NCBI GenBank assembly: GCA_029237695.1
Contig: CM055279.1
Span: 62,001 to 126,000, forward strand
Direction: 5' to 3'
Source of the DNA: Conchocele bisecta
Lineage: Eukaryota; Mollusca; Bivalvia; Lucinida; Thyasiridae
Length of the DNA stretch: 64,000 bases
The first letter of the stretch is position 1, and every line of letters begins with the position of its first letter. The notes under the pieces were generated by a model. It saw only the letters and a program-made list of their open reading frames with translations. It was not told where the DNA came from and searched no databases. The translations under genes were made by a program, and so were the position numbers. Positions 16,425 to 27,198 of this stretch are shown piece after piece.

Positions 16425-19400
16425 TAACGTTTCTTTTTGAGCAGGATGAAGTGTCTATATGCCCAGTGTCTCTGTAAGCAGGATGAAGTCAGTGGTGAAT
16501 GTGCGCTGGTCTCTGTAGTGCAGAGTGACTGTGTCTATGTGCGTCACAGTCTCTGTAAGAGGATGCAAGTGTCATGAGTCGTAAGACTGCTGTCATCAGG
16601 CTGGAGTGGCATATGAGCTGGCTGCTCTGTAAGCAGGATGTAGTGGCGTAATCATATGTTCCTCGTGTCTTTGTAAGCTAAGAGATGTAGTGCGATGTCT
16701 CTGTGTAAGCAGGATGAAGTGTCTATGTCCCGTGTCTCTGTGAGCAGGATGAAGTGTCTAGTGTCCCGTGCTCAGTAAGCAGGATGAATGTGTATAATAT
16801 GTTTCCCCGTATGACCACTGTAAGCAGGATGAATGTGTCTATGTGTCCTGTTTTCGCTGTAAGCAAGGAATGAACTGTTCTATGTGTTGGCTGTCTCTGT
16901 AAGCATGGATGAAGTGGTCTATGCGTCACAAGGTCCCTCTGTAAGCAGGATGCAGTTGTCCATGAGTCCCCCGTGGACTCCTGTCATCAGAGGAGGAAGT
17001 GGCTAATGAGCTTGGTCTGTCCCTCTGGTAAGGCAGGATGTAGTGCGTCTCATATGTTTACTCGTTGTCTTTGGTAAGCAGAATGAAGTGTCCTATGTGT
17101 CCCGTGGTCTCTGTGAGGCAGGATGAAGTGTCTATGTGTTCCCGTGTTTTCTCTGCAAGCAGGATGACAAGTGTCTATGGTTGTTTCCCCGTGGTCTCCT
17201 GTAAGCAGATGAAGTGTAATATAATGTCCCGTATCTCGTAAGTAAGCAGGATGAAGTGTCTATGTGTCCTGTTTTCGCTGTAAATAGGATTGACCGTGTC
17301 TATGAGCCCCGAGTTTTCTTGTAAGCAGGATTGAAGAGATAATATAAATATATAATGTCCCGTATCTCTGTAAGCAGAAATGGAAGTGTTCTATGTGGTC
17401 CCAGTGTCTCTGTAAGTAGGATTGAAGTGTAATATTGTTCCGTCCTGTGATCTAATGTGAGCAGGATTAAATATACTATGTGTCCCTGTGTCCCACTGAA
17501 AGCCAGGATGAAGTGTTCTTATGTATCCCGTGTCCCTACGGTAAGCAGGATGAAGTGTAGATTGTGTCCTGTGACTAATGTAAGTCAGGATGAAGTTCTC
17601 AATGTGTCCCGTGGCACTGTATAGCACATGGGAAAAGTGTAAATAGATGTCCCGTATCTCTGTAAGCAGGATGGAAGTGTCTTTATGTCCACCTGTTTCG
17701 CTGTAAGCAGGATTGACGTGGTCTATGCGTTACCGTGTTTCTGTAAGCAGGATGAAGAAAGTATATATATAGATTTATTCCCGTAATTCTCTGTTAAGCA
17801 GAATCAAGTGTCTATGTGGTTCCTGTGTCCTCTGTAAAATGCAGGAATGTAAGTGTATATGTGTCCTGTGACCTATGTGAGTCAGGATTACAAATATATA
17901 TGTGTCCTGTTGGTCTCTGAAAAGCAGGATGAAGTGTCTATGTATCCCGTGTCTCTGTAAGCAGGATGAAGTGTATATGTATCCTGTGACTATGTAAGCA
18001 GGATGAAGTGTCTATGTGTCCCGTTTCTCTGTAAGCAGGATGAAGTGTCTATGCACCCCGTGTCTCTATAAGCAGGATGAAGTGTATATGCACCCCGTGT
18101 CTCTATAAGCAGGATGAAGTGTCTATATGTCCCGTGTTTCTGTAAGCAGGATGAAGTGGCTATATGTCCCGTGTCTCTGTAAGCAGGATAAAGTGTCTAT
18201 GTGTCCCGTGTCTCTGTAAGCAGGATGAAGTGTATATGTGTCCTGTGTCTCTGTAAGCAGGATGAAGTGTCTATGTGTACCGGTCTCTGCAAGCAGGACG
18301 AAGTTGCTATGCGTCCCGTGTCTTTGTAAGCAGGATGACGTGTCTATGCTTCTCCGTGAGACGGATGAGGTGTCTATGTCTCCTGTGGACTATGTGAGCA
18401 GGATGAAGTGTGTATGTTTCTCCGTGAGCAGGATGCCCCCGTGTCTCTGTAAGCAGGATGAAGTGGCTATGTGTCCCGTGCCTCTGTAAGCAGGACGAAG
18501 TGTCTACGTGTCTCATATGTTCTCCGTGTCTCTGTAAGCAGAATGAAGTGTCTATATGCCCCGTGTCTCTGTAAGCAGGATGAAGTGTCTATGCGCCCCG
18601 TGTCTCTGTAAGCAGGATGAAGTGTATATATGTCCCGTGTCTCTGTAAGCAGAATGAAGTGTCTATGTGCCCCGTGTCTCTGTAAGCAGGACGAAGTGTC
18701 TATGCGCCCCGTGTCTCTGTAAGCAGGATGAAGTGTATATATGTCCCGTGTCTCTGTAAGCAGATGAAGTGTCTATGTGTCCTGTTTCTCTGAAAGCAGG
18801 ATGAAGTGTCTATGCGCCACGTTTCTCTGTAAGCAGGATGAAGTGTATATATGTCCCGTATCTCTGTAAGCAGGATGAAGTGTATATGTGTCCCGTATCT
18901 CTGTAAGCAGGATGAAGTGTCTATGTGTCCCGTATCTCTGTAAGCAGGATGAAGTGTATGTGCGCCCCGTGTCTCTGTAAGCAGGATGAAGTGTCTATGT
19001 GTCCCGTGTCTCTGTAAGCAGGATGAAGTGTCTATGTGTCCCGTGGCTCTGTAAGCAGGATGAAGTGTATATATTTCCCGTATCTCTGTAAGCAGGATGA
19101 CGTGTCTATGTGTCCTGTTTCACAGTAAGCAGGATGACGTGTCTATGCACCCCGTGTCTCTGTAAACAGGATGAAGTGTCTATATATATATGTCCCGTAT
19201 CTCTGTAAGCAGGATGAAGTGTATGTGTGTCATGTGTCTCTGTAAGCAGGATGTAGTGTATATGTGTCCTGTGGCTATGTGAGCAGGATTAAATATATAT
19301 GTGTCATGTGTCTCTGAAAGCAGGATGAAGTGTCTATGTATCCCATGTCTTTGTAAGCAGGATGAAGTGTATATGTGTCCTGTGACTATGTAAGCAGGAT

Positions 19401-22400
19401 GAAGTGTATATGTGTCCCGTTTCTCTGTAAGCAGGATGAAGTGTCTATGCACCCCGTGTCTCCATAAGTAGGATGAAGTGTATATGCACCCCGTGTCTCT
19501 ATAAGCAGGATGAAGTGTTTATTTGTCCCGTGTCTCTGTAAGCAGGATGAAGTGGCTATGTGTCCCGTGTCTCTGTAAGCAGGATGAAGTGTCTATGTGT
19601 CCTGTGTCTCTGTAAGCAGGATGAAGTGGCTATGTGTCCCGTGTCTCAGTAAGCAGGATGAAGTGTATATATGTCCCGTGTCTCTATAAGCTGGACGAAG
19701 TGTCTATGTGTCCTGTTTCTCTGTAAGCAGGATGACGTGTCTATGCGCCCCGTGTCTCTGTAAGCAGGATGATGTGTCTATGTGTCATGCGTCTCTTTAA
19801 GCAGGATGAAGTGTCTATGTGTCCTGTTTCTCTGTAATCAGGATGACGTGTCTATGCGCCCCGTGTCTCTGTAAGCAGGATGAAGTGTATATGTATGTCC
19901 CGTAACTCTGTAAGCAGGATGAAGTGTATATCTATGTCCCGTATCTCTGTAAGAAGGATGAAGTGTATATGCGCCCCATGTCTCTGTAAGCAGGATGAAG
20001 TGTATATATGTCCCGTGTCTCTGTAAGCAGGATGAAGTGTCTATATGTCCCGTGTCTCTGTAAGTAGGATGAAGTGTCTATATGTCCCGTGTCTCTGTAA
20101 GCAGGATGAAGTGTCTATATGTCCCGTGTCTCTGTAAGCAGGATGAAGTGTATATGTATGTCACGTTTCTGTGTAAGCAGGATGAAGTGTATATGTGTCA
20201 TGTGTCTCTGTAAGCAGGATGAAGTGTCTATGTGTCATGTGTCTCTGTAAGCAGGATGAAGTGTATATGTGTCATGTGTCTCTGTAAGCAGGATGAAGTG
20301 TATATGTGTCATGTTTCTCTGTAAGCAGGATGACGTGTCTATGCGCCCCGTGTCTCTGTATGCAGGATGAAGTGTATATGTATGTCCCGTATCTCTGTAA
20401 GCAGGATGAAGTGTCTATGCGCCCCGTGGCTCTGTAAGCAGGATGAAGTGTATATGCGCCCCGTGTCTCTGTAAGCAGGATGAAGTGTATATGCTCCCGT
20501 GTCTTTGTAAGCAGGATGAAGTGTATATGTGTCCCGTGTCTCTGTAAGCATGATGAAGTGTCTATGTGTCCCGTGTCTCTGTAAGCAGGATGAAGTGTCT
20601 ATGTGTCCCGTGTCTCTGTAAGCAGGATTAAGTTTATATGTGTTCCGTGTCTCTGTAAGCAGGATGAAGTGTATATGTGTCCCGTGTCTCTGTAAGCATG
20701 ATGAAGTGTCTATGTGTCCCGTGTCTATGTAAGCAGGATGAAGTGTCTATGTGTCCCGTGTCTCTGTAAGCAGGATGAAATGTCTATGTGTCCCGTGTCT
20801 CTGTAAGCAGGATGAAGTGTGTATGTGTCCTGTTTCTCTGTAAGCAGGATGACGTGTCTATGTGCCCCGTGTCTCTGTAAGCAGGATGAAGTGTCTATAT
20901 GTCCCGTGTCTCTGTAAGCAGGATGAAGTGTATATGTGGCATGTGTCTCTGTAAGCAGGATGAAGTGTATATGCGCCCCGTGGCTCTGTAAGCAGGATGA
21001 AGTGTATATGCGCCCCGTGTCTCTGTAAGCAGGATGAAGTGTATATGCGCCCCGTGTCTCTGTAAGCAGGATGAACTGTATATGTGTCCCGTGTCTCTGT
21101 AAGCATGATGAAGTGTCTATGTGTCCCGTGTCTCTGTAAGCAGGATGAAGTGTCTATGCGCCCCGTGGCTCTGTTAAGCAGATGAAGTGTATATGCGCCC
21201 CGTGGTCTCTGTAAGCAGGATGAAGTGAATATGCTCCCCGTGTCTTTGTAAGCAGGATGAAGTGTATATGCGCCCCTGTCTGTAGCAGGATGAATGTATA
21301 TGCGCCCCGTCTCGTAAGCAGGATGAAAGTGTATATGTGTCCCTGTCTCTGTAAGCAGGAATGAAGTGTCTATGTGTCCCTTGTCTCTGTAAGCAGGATA
21401 AAGTTATATGTGTCCCGTCCCTGTGCAGGATGAAGTGTATATGAGTCCCGTGTTCTGTAAGCAGATAAGTAATATGGTGTCCCCTGTCTCTGTAGGGAGA
21501 ATGCAGTCCCTAAATGTGTCCCCTGTCTCTGTAAGCATGATGAGTGTCTATTGTCGTGTCTCTGAAGCAGGATGAAGTCTATGTGTCCCGTGTCTCTGTA
21601 ACGCAGGATGAATGTCTAAGTTTGTCTGTCTCTGTAATCAGAGAGGTGTATATGTGTCCGTGTCTCTGTAAGCATGTTGAGTGTCTATTGTTTGTCGTGT
21701 CTCTGTAAGCATTAAAAGTGTCTAGTGTCCCGTGTTTCTGTTAGCAGGAGAAGTGTCTATGCGCCCCGTGTCTCTAGCAGGATGAAGTGTCTATGTCGCC
21801 GTGTTTCTGTAACGAGAAGTATAAATGTATTGTAATCCCCCTTTCTGTAAGCAGATGAAGTGCTATATGTCCCGTGTCTGTAACAGGATGAATGGCTATG
21901 TGCTGTGTCCCTGTACAGAACGTAGTGCTATGTGTCTCATATGTTCACCGTGGTGTCTGTGTAAGCAGAATGAATTTATATATGTGACCCGAGTCGCTGT
22001 AAGCTAGGAATGATGAGTGTCTTATGTGTCCTGTGTTTCTGTTAGCAGAATGAAGAGTCTATGGCCCCCGGAGTCGTCTTATGAGTAGGATGAAATGTAT
22101 AAATATGTTCCCTTGTCTCTGTAAGCATGGATGAAGAGTATATGTGTCCTGTGTTTCAGAATAAGTCAAGGATGACGTGTCTTAATGTGGGTCCTGTGTT
22201 TCTGTAAGCATGGATGAAGTTGTCTTTGCGCCCCGTGTCTCTTATGAGCAGGATGAAGTGGTTTATAGTGTCCCGTGTCTCTTGTAAGCAGGATTGACGT
22301 GTCTATGTGTCCGTGTCTCAGGGTTATAGCAGGATTGAAAGTGTCTATGTGGGTCCCCTGTCCTCTGTAAAGCATGATGAATGTGTCTATGTGTCCCGTG

Positions 22401-24896
22401 GTCTCTGTACAAGCAGGGAATGAAGTTTTGTTCAATGTTGATCCCGTGTCTCTGTAAGCAGGATGAAATGTCTAATGTGTCCGTTTCACTCAGTAATCAG
22501 GATGTAAGTGTATATGTTGACCCGTGTCTCTGTAAGCATGGGTGAAAAAAGTGTTTCTATGTGTTCCCGTGTATCAGTAAGTACAGGATGAAGTGGGTCT
22601 ATGTGGTCCCGAGTCTCTGATAAGCCAGGATGACGTGTCTTATGCGCCCCGTGTCTCAGTAAGCAGGATGAAGTGTATATGCGGCCCCGAGGCTTTGTAA
22701 AACAGGATGCAAGTGTAAAATTGTATGTCCCGTATCTCTGTAAGCAGGATTGAAGTTGTCTATGTGTCCGTGTCCCAGTAAGCATGGATGAAAGTGGTCT
22801 ATGTGGTCCCGTGTCATCTGTTAAGCAGGACGTAAGTTGTCTATTGTGCACATTATGATTCCCCGTGTCCTGTTTGTAAGCAGAAATGAATTATATATGT
22901 GTCCCCGTGTCGCTGTAAGCAGGATGAAGGTGTCTATGTGTCCTGTGATTTCTGTTAGCAGGATGAAGTGGTCTAATTGCGGCCCCGTGTCTTCTATTGA
23001 GCAGGATGAAATGAGTTTATGTGTCCCCGTGTCTCTGTAAGCTAGTGATGACGTGTCTTATGTGTCCTGTGTTTTTCCTGTAAGCAAGGATGAAAGTGTC
23101 TAATGCGCCCCGTGTCCGCTAATGTGCAGGATGAAGTGTATATATGTTCCCAGTGTTTTCTGTAAGCAGGAATGAAGTGTCTATATGACCCGTGTTTCCC
23201 TGTTTTTAAGCAGGGATGATACGTAAATTTTTGCAGAAGAAGTTTCTTATATGTCCCAGTGCTTTCTGTAAGCAGGATGAAGTTGTTATAAATGTGTCCC
23301 GAGACTCTGGTAACGCAGTGATGAACATTGGCCTACGTGTCCCCGTGTCGCTGTAAGCAGGACGGAAAGTGTTCCTATTGTGTCTCATATTGTTTCCCCG
23401 TTGTCCTTTGTAAGCCAGAATGAAGTTATATATGTGTACCCGTGACGCTTGGTAAAGCAGGGGATGAATGTGTCCTAATGATGTCCTGTGTTTTTCTGTT
23501 TAGCAGGAATGAACGAGTCTAATGCGCCCCGTGTCTTCTATGAGGTAGGATGTAAAATGACTATATGTCCCTTGTCTCTGGTTAAGCAAGATGGAAGTGT
23601 ATAATGTGTCCTGTGTTTCTGTAAGCAGGAAGACTGTATAAGTGGTCCCTGTGTTTCTGTAAGCAAGATGAAGTGTCTATGCGCCCCGTGTCTCTAATGT
23701 GCAGGATGAAGTGTATATATGTCCCGTGTTTCTGTAAGCAGGATGAAGTGTCTATATGTCCCGTGTTTCTGTAAGCAGGATGAAGTGTATATATGTCCCG
23801 TGTCTCTGTAAGCAGGATGAAGTGTATATGTTTCCCGTGTCTCTGTAAGCAGGATGAAGTGGCTATGTGTCCCGTGTCTCTGTAAGCAGGACGAAGTGTC
23901 TATGTGTCTCATATGTTCCCCGTGTCTTTGTAAGCAGAATGAAGTGTCTATGTGTCCCGTGTCTCTGTGAGCAGGATGAAGTGTCTATGTGTCCCGTGTC
24001 TCTGTAAGCAGGATGAAGTGTCTATGTGTCCTGTTTCTCTGTAAGCAGGATGAAGTGTAAATATGTCCCGTGTCTCTGTAAGCAGGATGAAGTGGCTATG
24101 TTTCCCGTGTCTCTGTAAGCAGTACGAAGTGTCTATCTGTCCCGTGACTATGTGAGCAGGATGAAGTATTTATGTGTCCTGTGTCTCTGTAAGCAGGATG
24201 AAGTGTATATGTGTCCCGTGTCTCTGTAAGCAGGATGAAGTGTCTATGTGTCCCGTGTCTCTGTAAGCAGGATGAAGTGTCTATGTGTACCGGTCTCTGT
24301 AAGCAGTACGAAGTGTCTATCTGTCCCGTGACTATGTGAGCAGGATGAAGTATTTATGTGTCCTGTGTCACTGTACGCAGGATGAAGTGTCTATGTGTCC
24401 CGTGTCTCTGTAAGCAGGATGAAGTGTCTATGTGTACCGGTCTCTGTAAGCAGGACGAAGTGTCTATGTGTCCCGTGTCTGTGTAAGCAGGATGAAGTGT
24501 GTATGTGTCTCCGTGAGAAGGATGAAGTGTCTATGTCTCCCGTGACTCTGTAAGCAGGATGAAGTGTCTATGTGTACCGGTCTCTGCAAGCAGGACGAAG
24601 TTGCTATGCGTCCCGTGTCTGTATAAGCAGGATGAAGTGTCTATGTTTCTCCGTGAGACGGGTGATGTGTCTATGTATCCCGTGACTATGTGAGCAGGAT
24701 GAAGTGTGTATGTCTCCGTGAGCAGGATGTCCCCGTGTCTCTATGAGCAGGATGAAGTGTCTATTTCCCCGTTTCTCTGTGAGCAGGATGAAGTGTCTAT
24801 GTCCCCGTGTCTCTATGAGCAGGATACAGTGTATATGTGTCCCGTGTCTCTATGAGCAGGACACAGTGCATATGTGTCCTGTGTCTCTGTGAACAG
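16425..24896 (+). repeat. 37-bp minisatellite, about 225 units, ending on a splice acceptor
   Basis: Consensus unit is CAGGATGAAGTGTCTATGTG followed by TCCCGTGTCTCTGTAAG (37 bp). Units are near-identical over about 18,000-21,150 and 23,640-24,500 and carry many single-base indels at 16,450-17,950 and 21,160-23,640. The minus strand is open for long stretches because three units make 111 bp, giving a 37-residue periodic peptide without biological meaning. The last unit (CTCTGTGAACAG then GATGAAG) runs 7 bp into the lectin exon, so each unit carries a copy of the exon's acceptor-like CAG|GATGAAG. Probably intronic. Confidence 0.95.
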
Positions 24897-25005
24897 GATG
24901 AAGCGACTAACGGCCTCCTGGTGGCGCGACTTCGGCAGATCTCCGACAGCCACACGGTGCTACTCGGCCTCAGACGGGTCGGCTCCCACTGGACATGGAC
25001 CACAG
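24897..25005 (+). CDS. C-type lectin gene, exon with first half of CTLD core
   Basis: A 109-bp exon beginning after CAG (24,894-24,896) and ending before GTGAG at 25,006. In the frame that continues through the next exons it encodes DEATNGLLVARLRQISDSHT and VLLGLRRVGSHWTWTT: the second helix and the WIGL...W.W core strands of a C-type lectin-like domain. The donor leaves phase 1, matched by the acceptor at 27,057. The exon carrying the first CTLD cysteine and any signal peptide is not seen and must lie upstream of the minisatellite, possibly outside the window. The acceptor lies within the last minisatellite unit and has a weak pyrimidine tract, so the exact exon start is less certain than its end. 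Confidence 0.85.
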
Positions 25006-25198
25006 GTGAGAGTGGGCCACACTCACATTTATCATGTATAAACTTCTATGGAGTGTCTCCTTTGATATACTAAATAACATTATAGACTCTGATCATCAAA
25101 GACAATTAAGCAATGCAGATTTGCTATGCTGTACTAGAAAGCTGTAGGACATGAAACATAGCGGTTTTTAGTCTTGCGTTGATAAATAGTATATACTA

Positions 25199-26929
25199 CA
25201 GGGTTCGACACTAACTTGTTTTACCAGGTAGTCCGCAGGACTAGTGACTTCAAAAAGTTGGTAGTCCTCCGAGACAGTTGCTGGTCCTACGAACGTTATA
25301 TGCATGTTATGATGTACATAAAAGAAATGAGCTACACAGGTGTATGTACCCCAAATATAGACCATATACCCGAGCGTCCGAGCGTTAAGGTTTCGAGATG
25401 GACAAAGTATGTGACCTTGACCCTGGGCTTAGAAGGGGCGGCACGGACGTGGATTTGCCATAGCGCAGTAGAGGACCCTTAAAGCAATGCGTGTGTGAAA
25501 TATGAAGCAAATCCAAGTAAGGAAACAGAAAATATAGGCCATTATAATTTTTGAAGACAGACGGACGGACAGACGGACGCCTACGACGCCGAGGGTATGC
25601 CATAAGCACGGCTTCCTTCGGAAGGCGCGCTAAAAATGCTAATTGAGTGGGCCACCAGGGGTGGTGGGAAGGCAATGTTACAAAGAATTAAGAGATTTTC
25701 TGCAATAGGAATATAAATGGTGCGACGTGAACAAATTATACAAAAAGTAATCTTCTTTTTCAAAATATAGTCGGGTTTGCTATTTGGCGATATTTACTGG
25801 CCCAGTGTTCATTCCAGGAATTTTTAAAGTGGGGCTTGTGAGCCCACCTCATATGAAAGTTGGGGACATTTGAAAAATTATTGGCCATTGTAAATTACAA
25901 TAAAAAAAAACCCCCTGATCAATCAAACTAACTATCAAAGTTTCACATAATTCAGTGCTATGTCATTCCAAAATCAGCTAACATCAGTGCCAGTGAAGAC
26001 ACAGGTATGGGGTTGAATGTAATTAGTTTGTCCAACTACTGGTTCTGTTGACTACTGGTTATTCAACAACGCAATTTACTTTTATTGTTAGTAGATTTAT
26101 TGTTCCAGAAACTGCTTTCTTATTACTTCTGCAATATTAAGAAACTTGCAACTACGCAAATTACTCATGGAACGTGTCTAGAATACAACTAATAGTCGCA
26201 ACATCACTGAAAATGAACCAAAAACGTCAGCAACGCTCACTTCCGGTTTGAAAATTTCGTTTTATGTTTCAATTGGTGATGCTTAAATTTCTCTTATTCA
26301 AGGTGTCAGATCAATGAATAATGTTTCATTAAATGTCAAAATGTAATGTCCATAGCTTTTGCCTCTCAACTCAACAATGTAGGAACTTTTAGTTACCAAA
26401 CAATGGTGCATATTAGCTGAATTTATTTTCACTATGCGCACACCAGGGCACACGATCTATTGGCGATGTTGACGTTTACAGTTAGTATAATCACATGCTC
26501 AGCCTCAGCCAATACAAACGCTTGTTACATCAAATTCTGAACAAAATCAGCCAATCAAAGCAGATGTTGTTGGGACACATTTGATTCACTGTGTGTGATC
26601 GGCCATCTCGGACAAATTACGATATCAGCCCAATGAGAATTCACATTTTTTCCAGATGGACCATATATTCAAGTCTGACCCGGAAATAACTTTGTAAGCG
26701 TAAACAAACTTGGCGGAAAATTTTTTAAATCATGAAACAAGTGGCATTTATGCTATTAATTACTATGAAATGGTCAGCGAAGAGTGATGTTTAAATTGAT
26801 AGAATTTGCGTTTTGCCATTCTGGAAAAATCTACTAGTCCGACGGACTAGCCAGCTTTCGAAATGCGGTAGTCCTCCAGCAAATCAAGTGGGCACCGGAC
26901 TATGGGACTAGCGTTAGTGTCGAACCCTG
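25199..26929. mobile_element. hAT-like non-autonomous DNA transposon in lectin intron
   Basis: The ends form a perfect 17-bp terminal inverted repeat: CAGGGTTCGACACTAAC at 25,199 and its complement ending at 26,929. TACTA flanks both sides. The subterminal regions are again partly inverted (GTAGTCC...GGACTA). CAGGG termini suggest hAT superfamily; the flanking duplication is unclear (5 bp visible, hAT expects 8). No transposase frame is seen in 1.7 kb. A GACGGACGGACAGACGG stretch at about 25,560 may be an older nested repeat. It lies wholly within the lectin intron 25,006-27,057. Confidence 0.75.
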
Positions 26930-27057
26930 TACTATAGTACATACTTATAGAAATATGTTACCATTCTAGACACAATTTGGAATAATTTAAATAAAATGAA
27001 ATTAGGAGGCAATACCATGGACTAGCCATTCAAGTGACGTATTATGTGTCATGACAG

Positions 27058-27198
27058 GTGTAGCAGCTGACTACGCGAACTGGGCGGACCCGAGAGGACC
27101 GGGCGACTGTGCAACAATGCAGATCCAAAATAACGGCACATGGGAGCAGACAGACTGTGCCGCTGACAACTGGTACACCGTCTATATCTGTGAACACA
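27058..27198 (+). CDS. C-type lectin gene, exon with second half of CTLD
   Basis: A 141-bp exon between acceptor ATGACAG (27,057) and donor GTAAGT (27,199), in phase 1 at both ends. It encodes GVAADYANWADPRGPGDC, then ATMQIQNNGTWEQTDC and AADNWYTVYICEH: the long loop, two inner cysteines and the terminal Cys of a CTLD (YICE ending). The Ca-dependent sugar-binding motif of classic lectins (EPN or QPD) is absent: the position reads ADP/DPR, so canonical sugar binding is not predicted. The last 23 bp of the exon together with the first 6 bp of the intron make up the unit of the adjacent 29-bp array. Confidence 0.92.

Noticed and set aside
16723..24900. Periodic minus-strand peptides (LLTETRDTY...HPAYRDTG) in the 37-bp array
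   Set aside because: A 37-residue period arises because three 37-bp units equal 111 bp. No conserved protein family, and the array abuts a lectin exon on the other strand.
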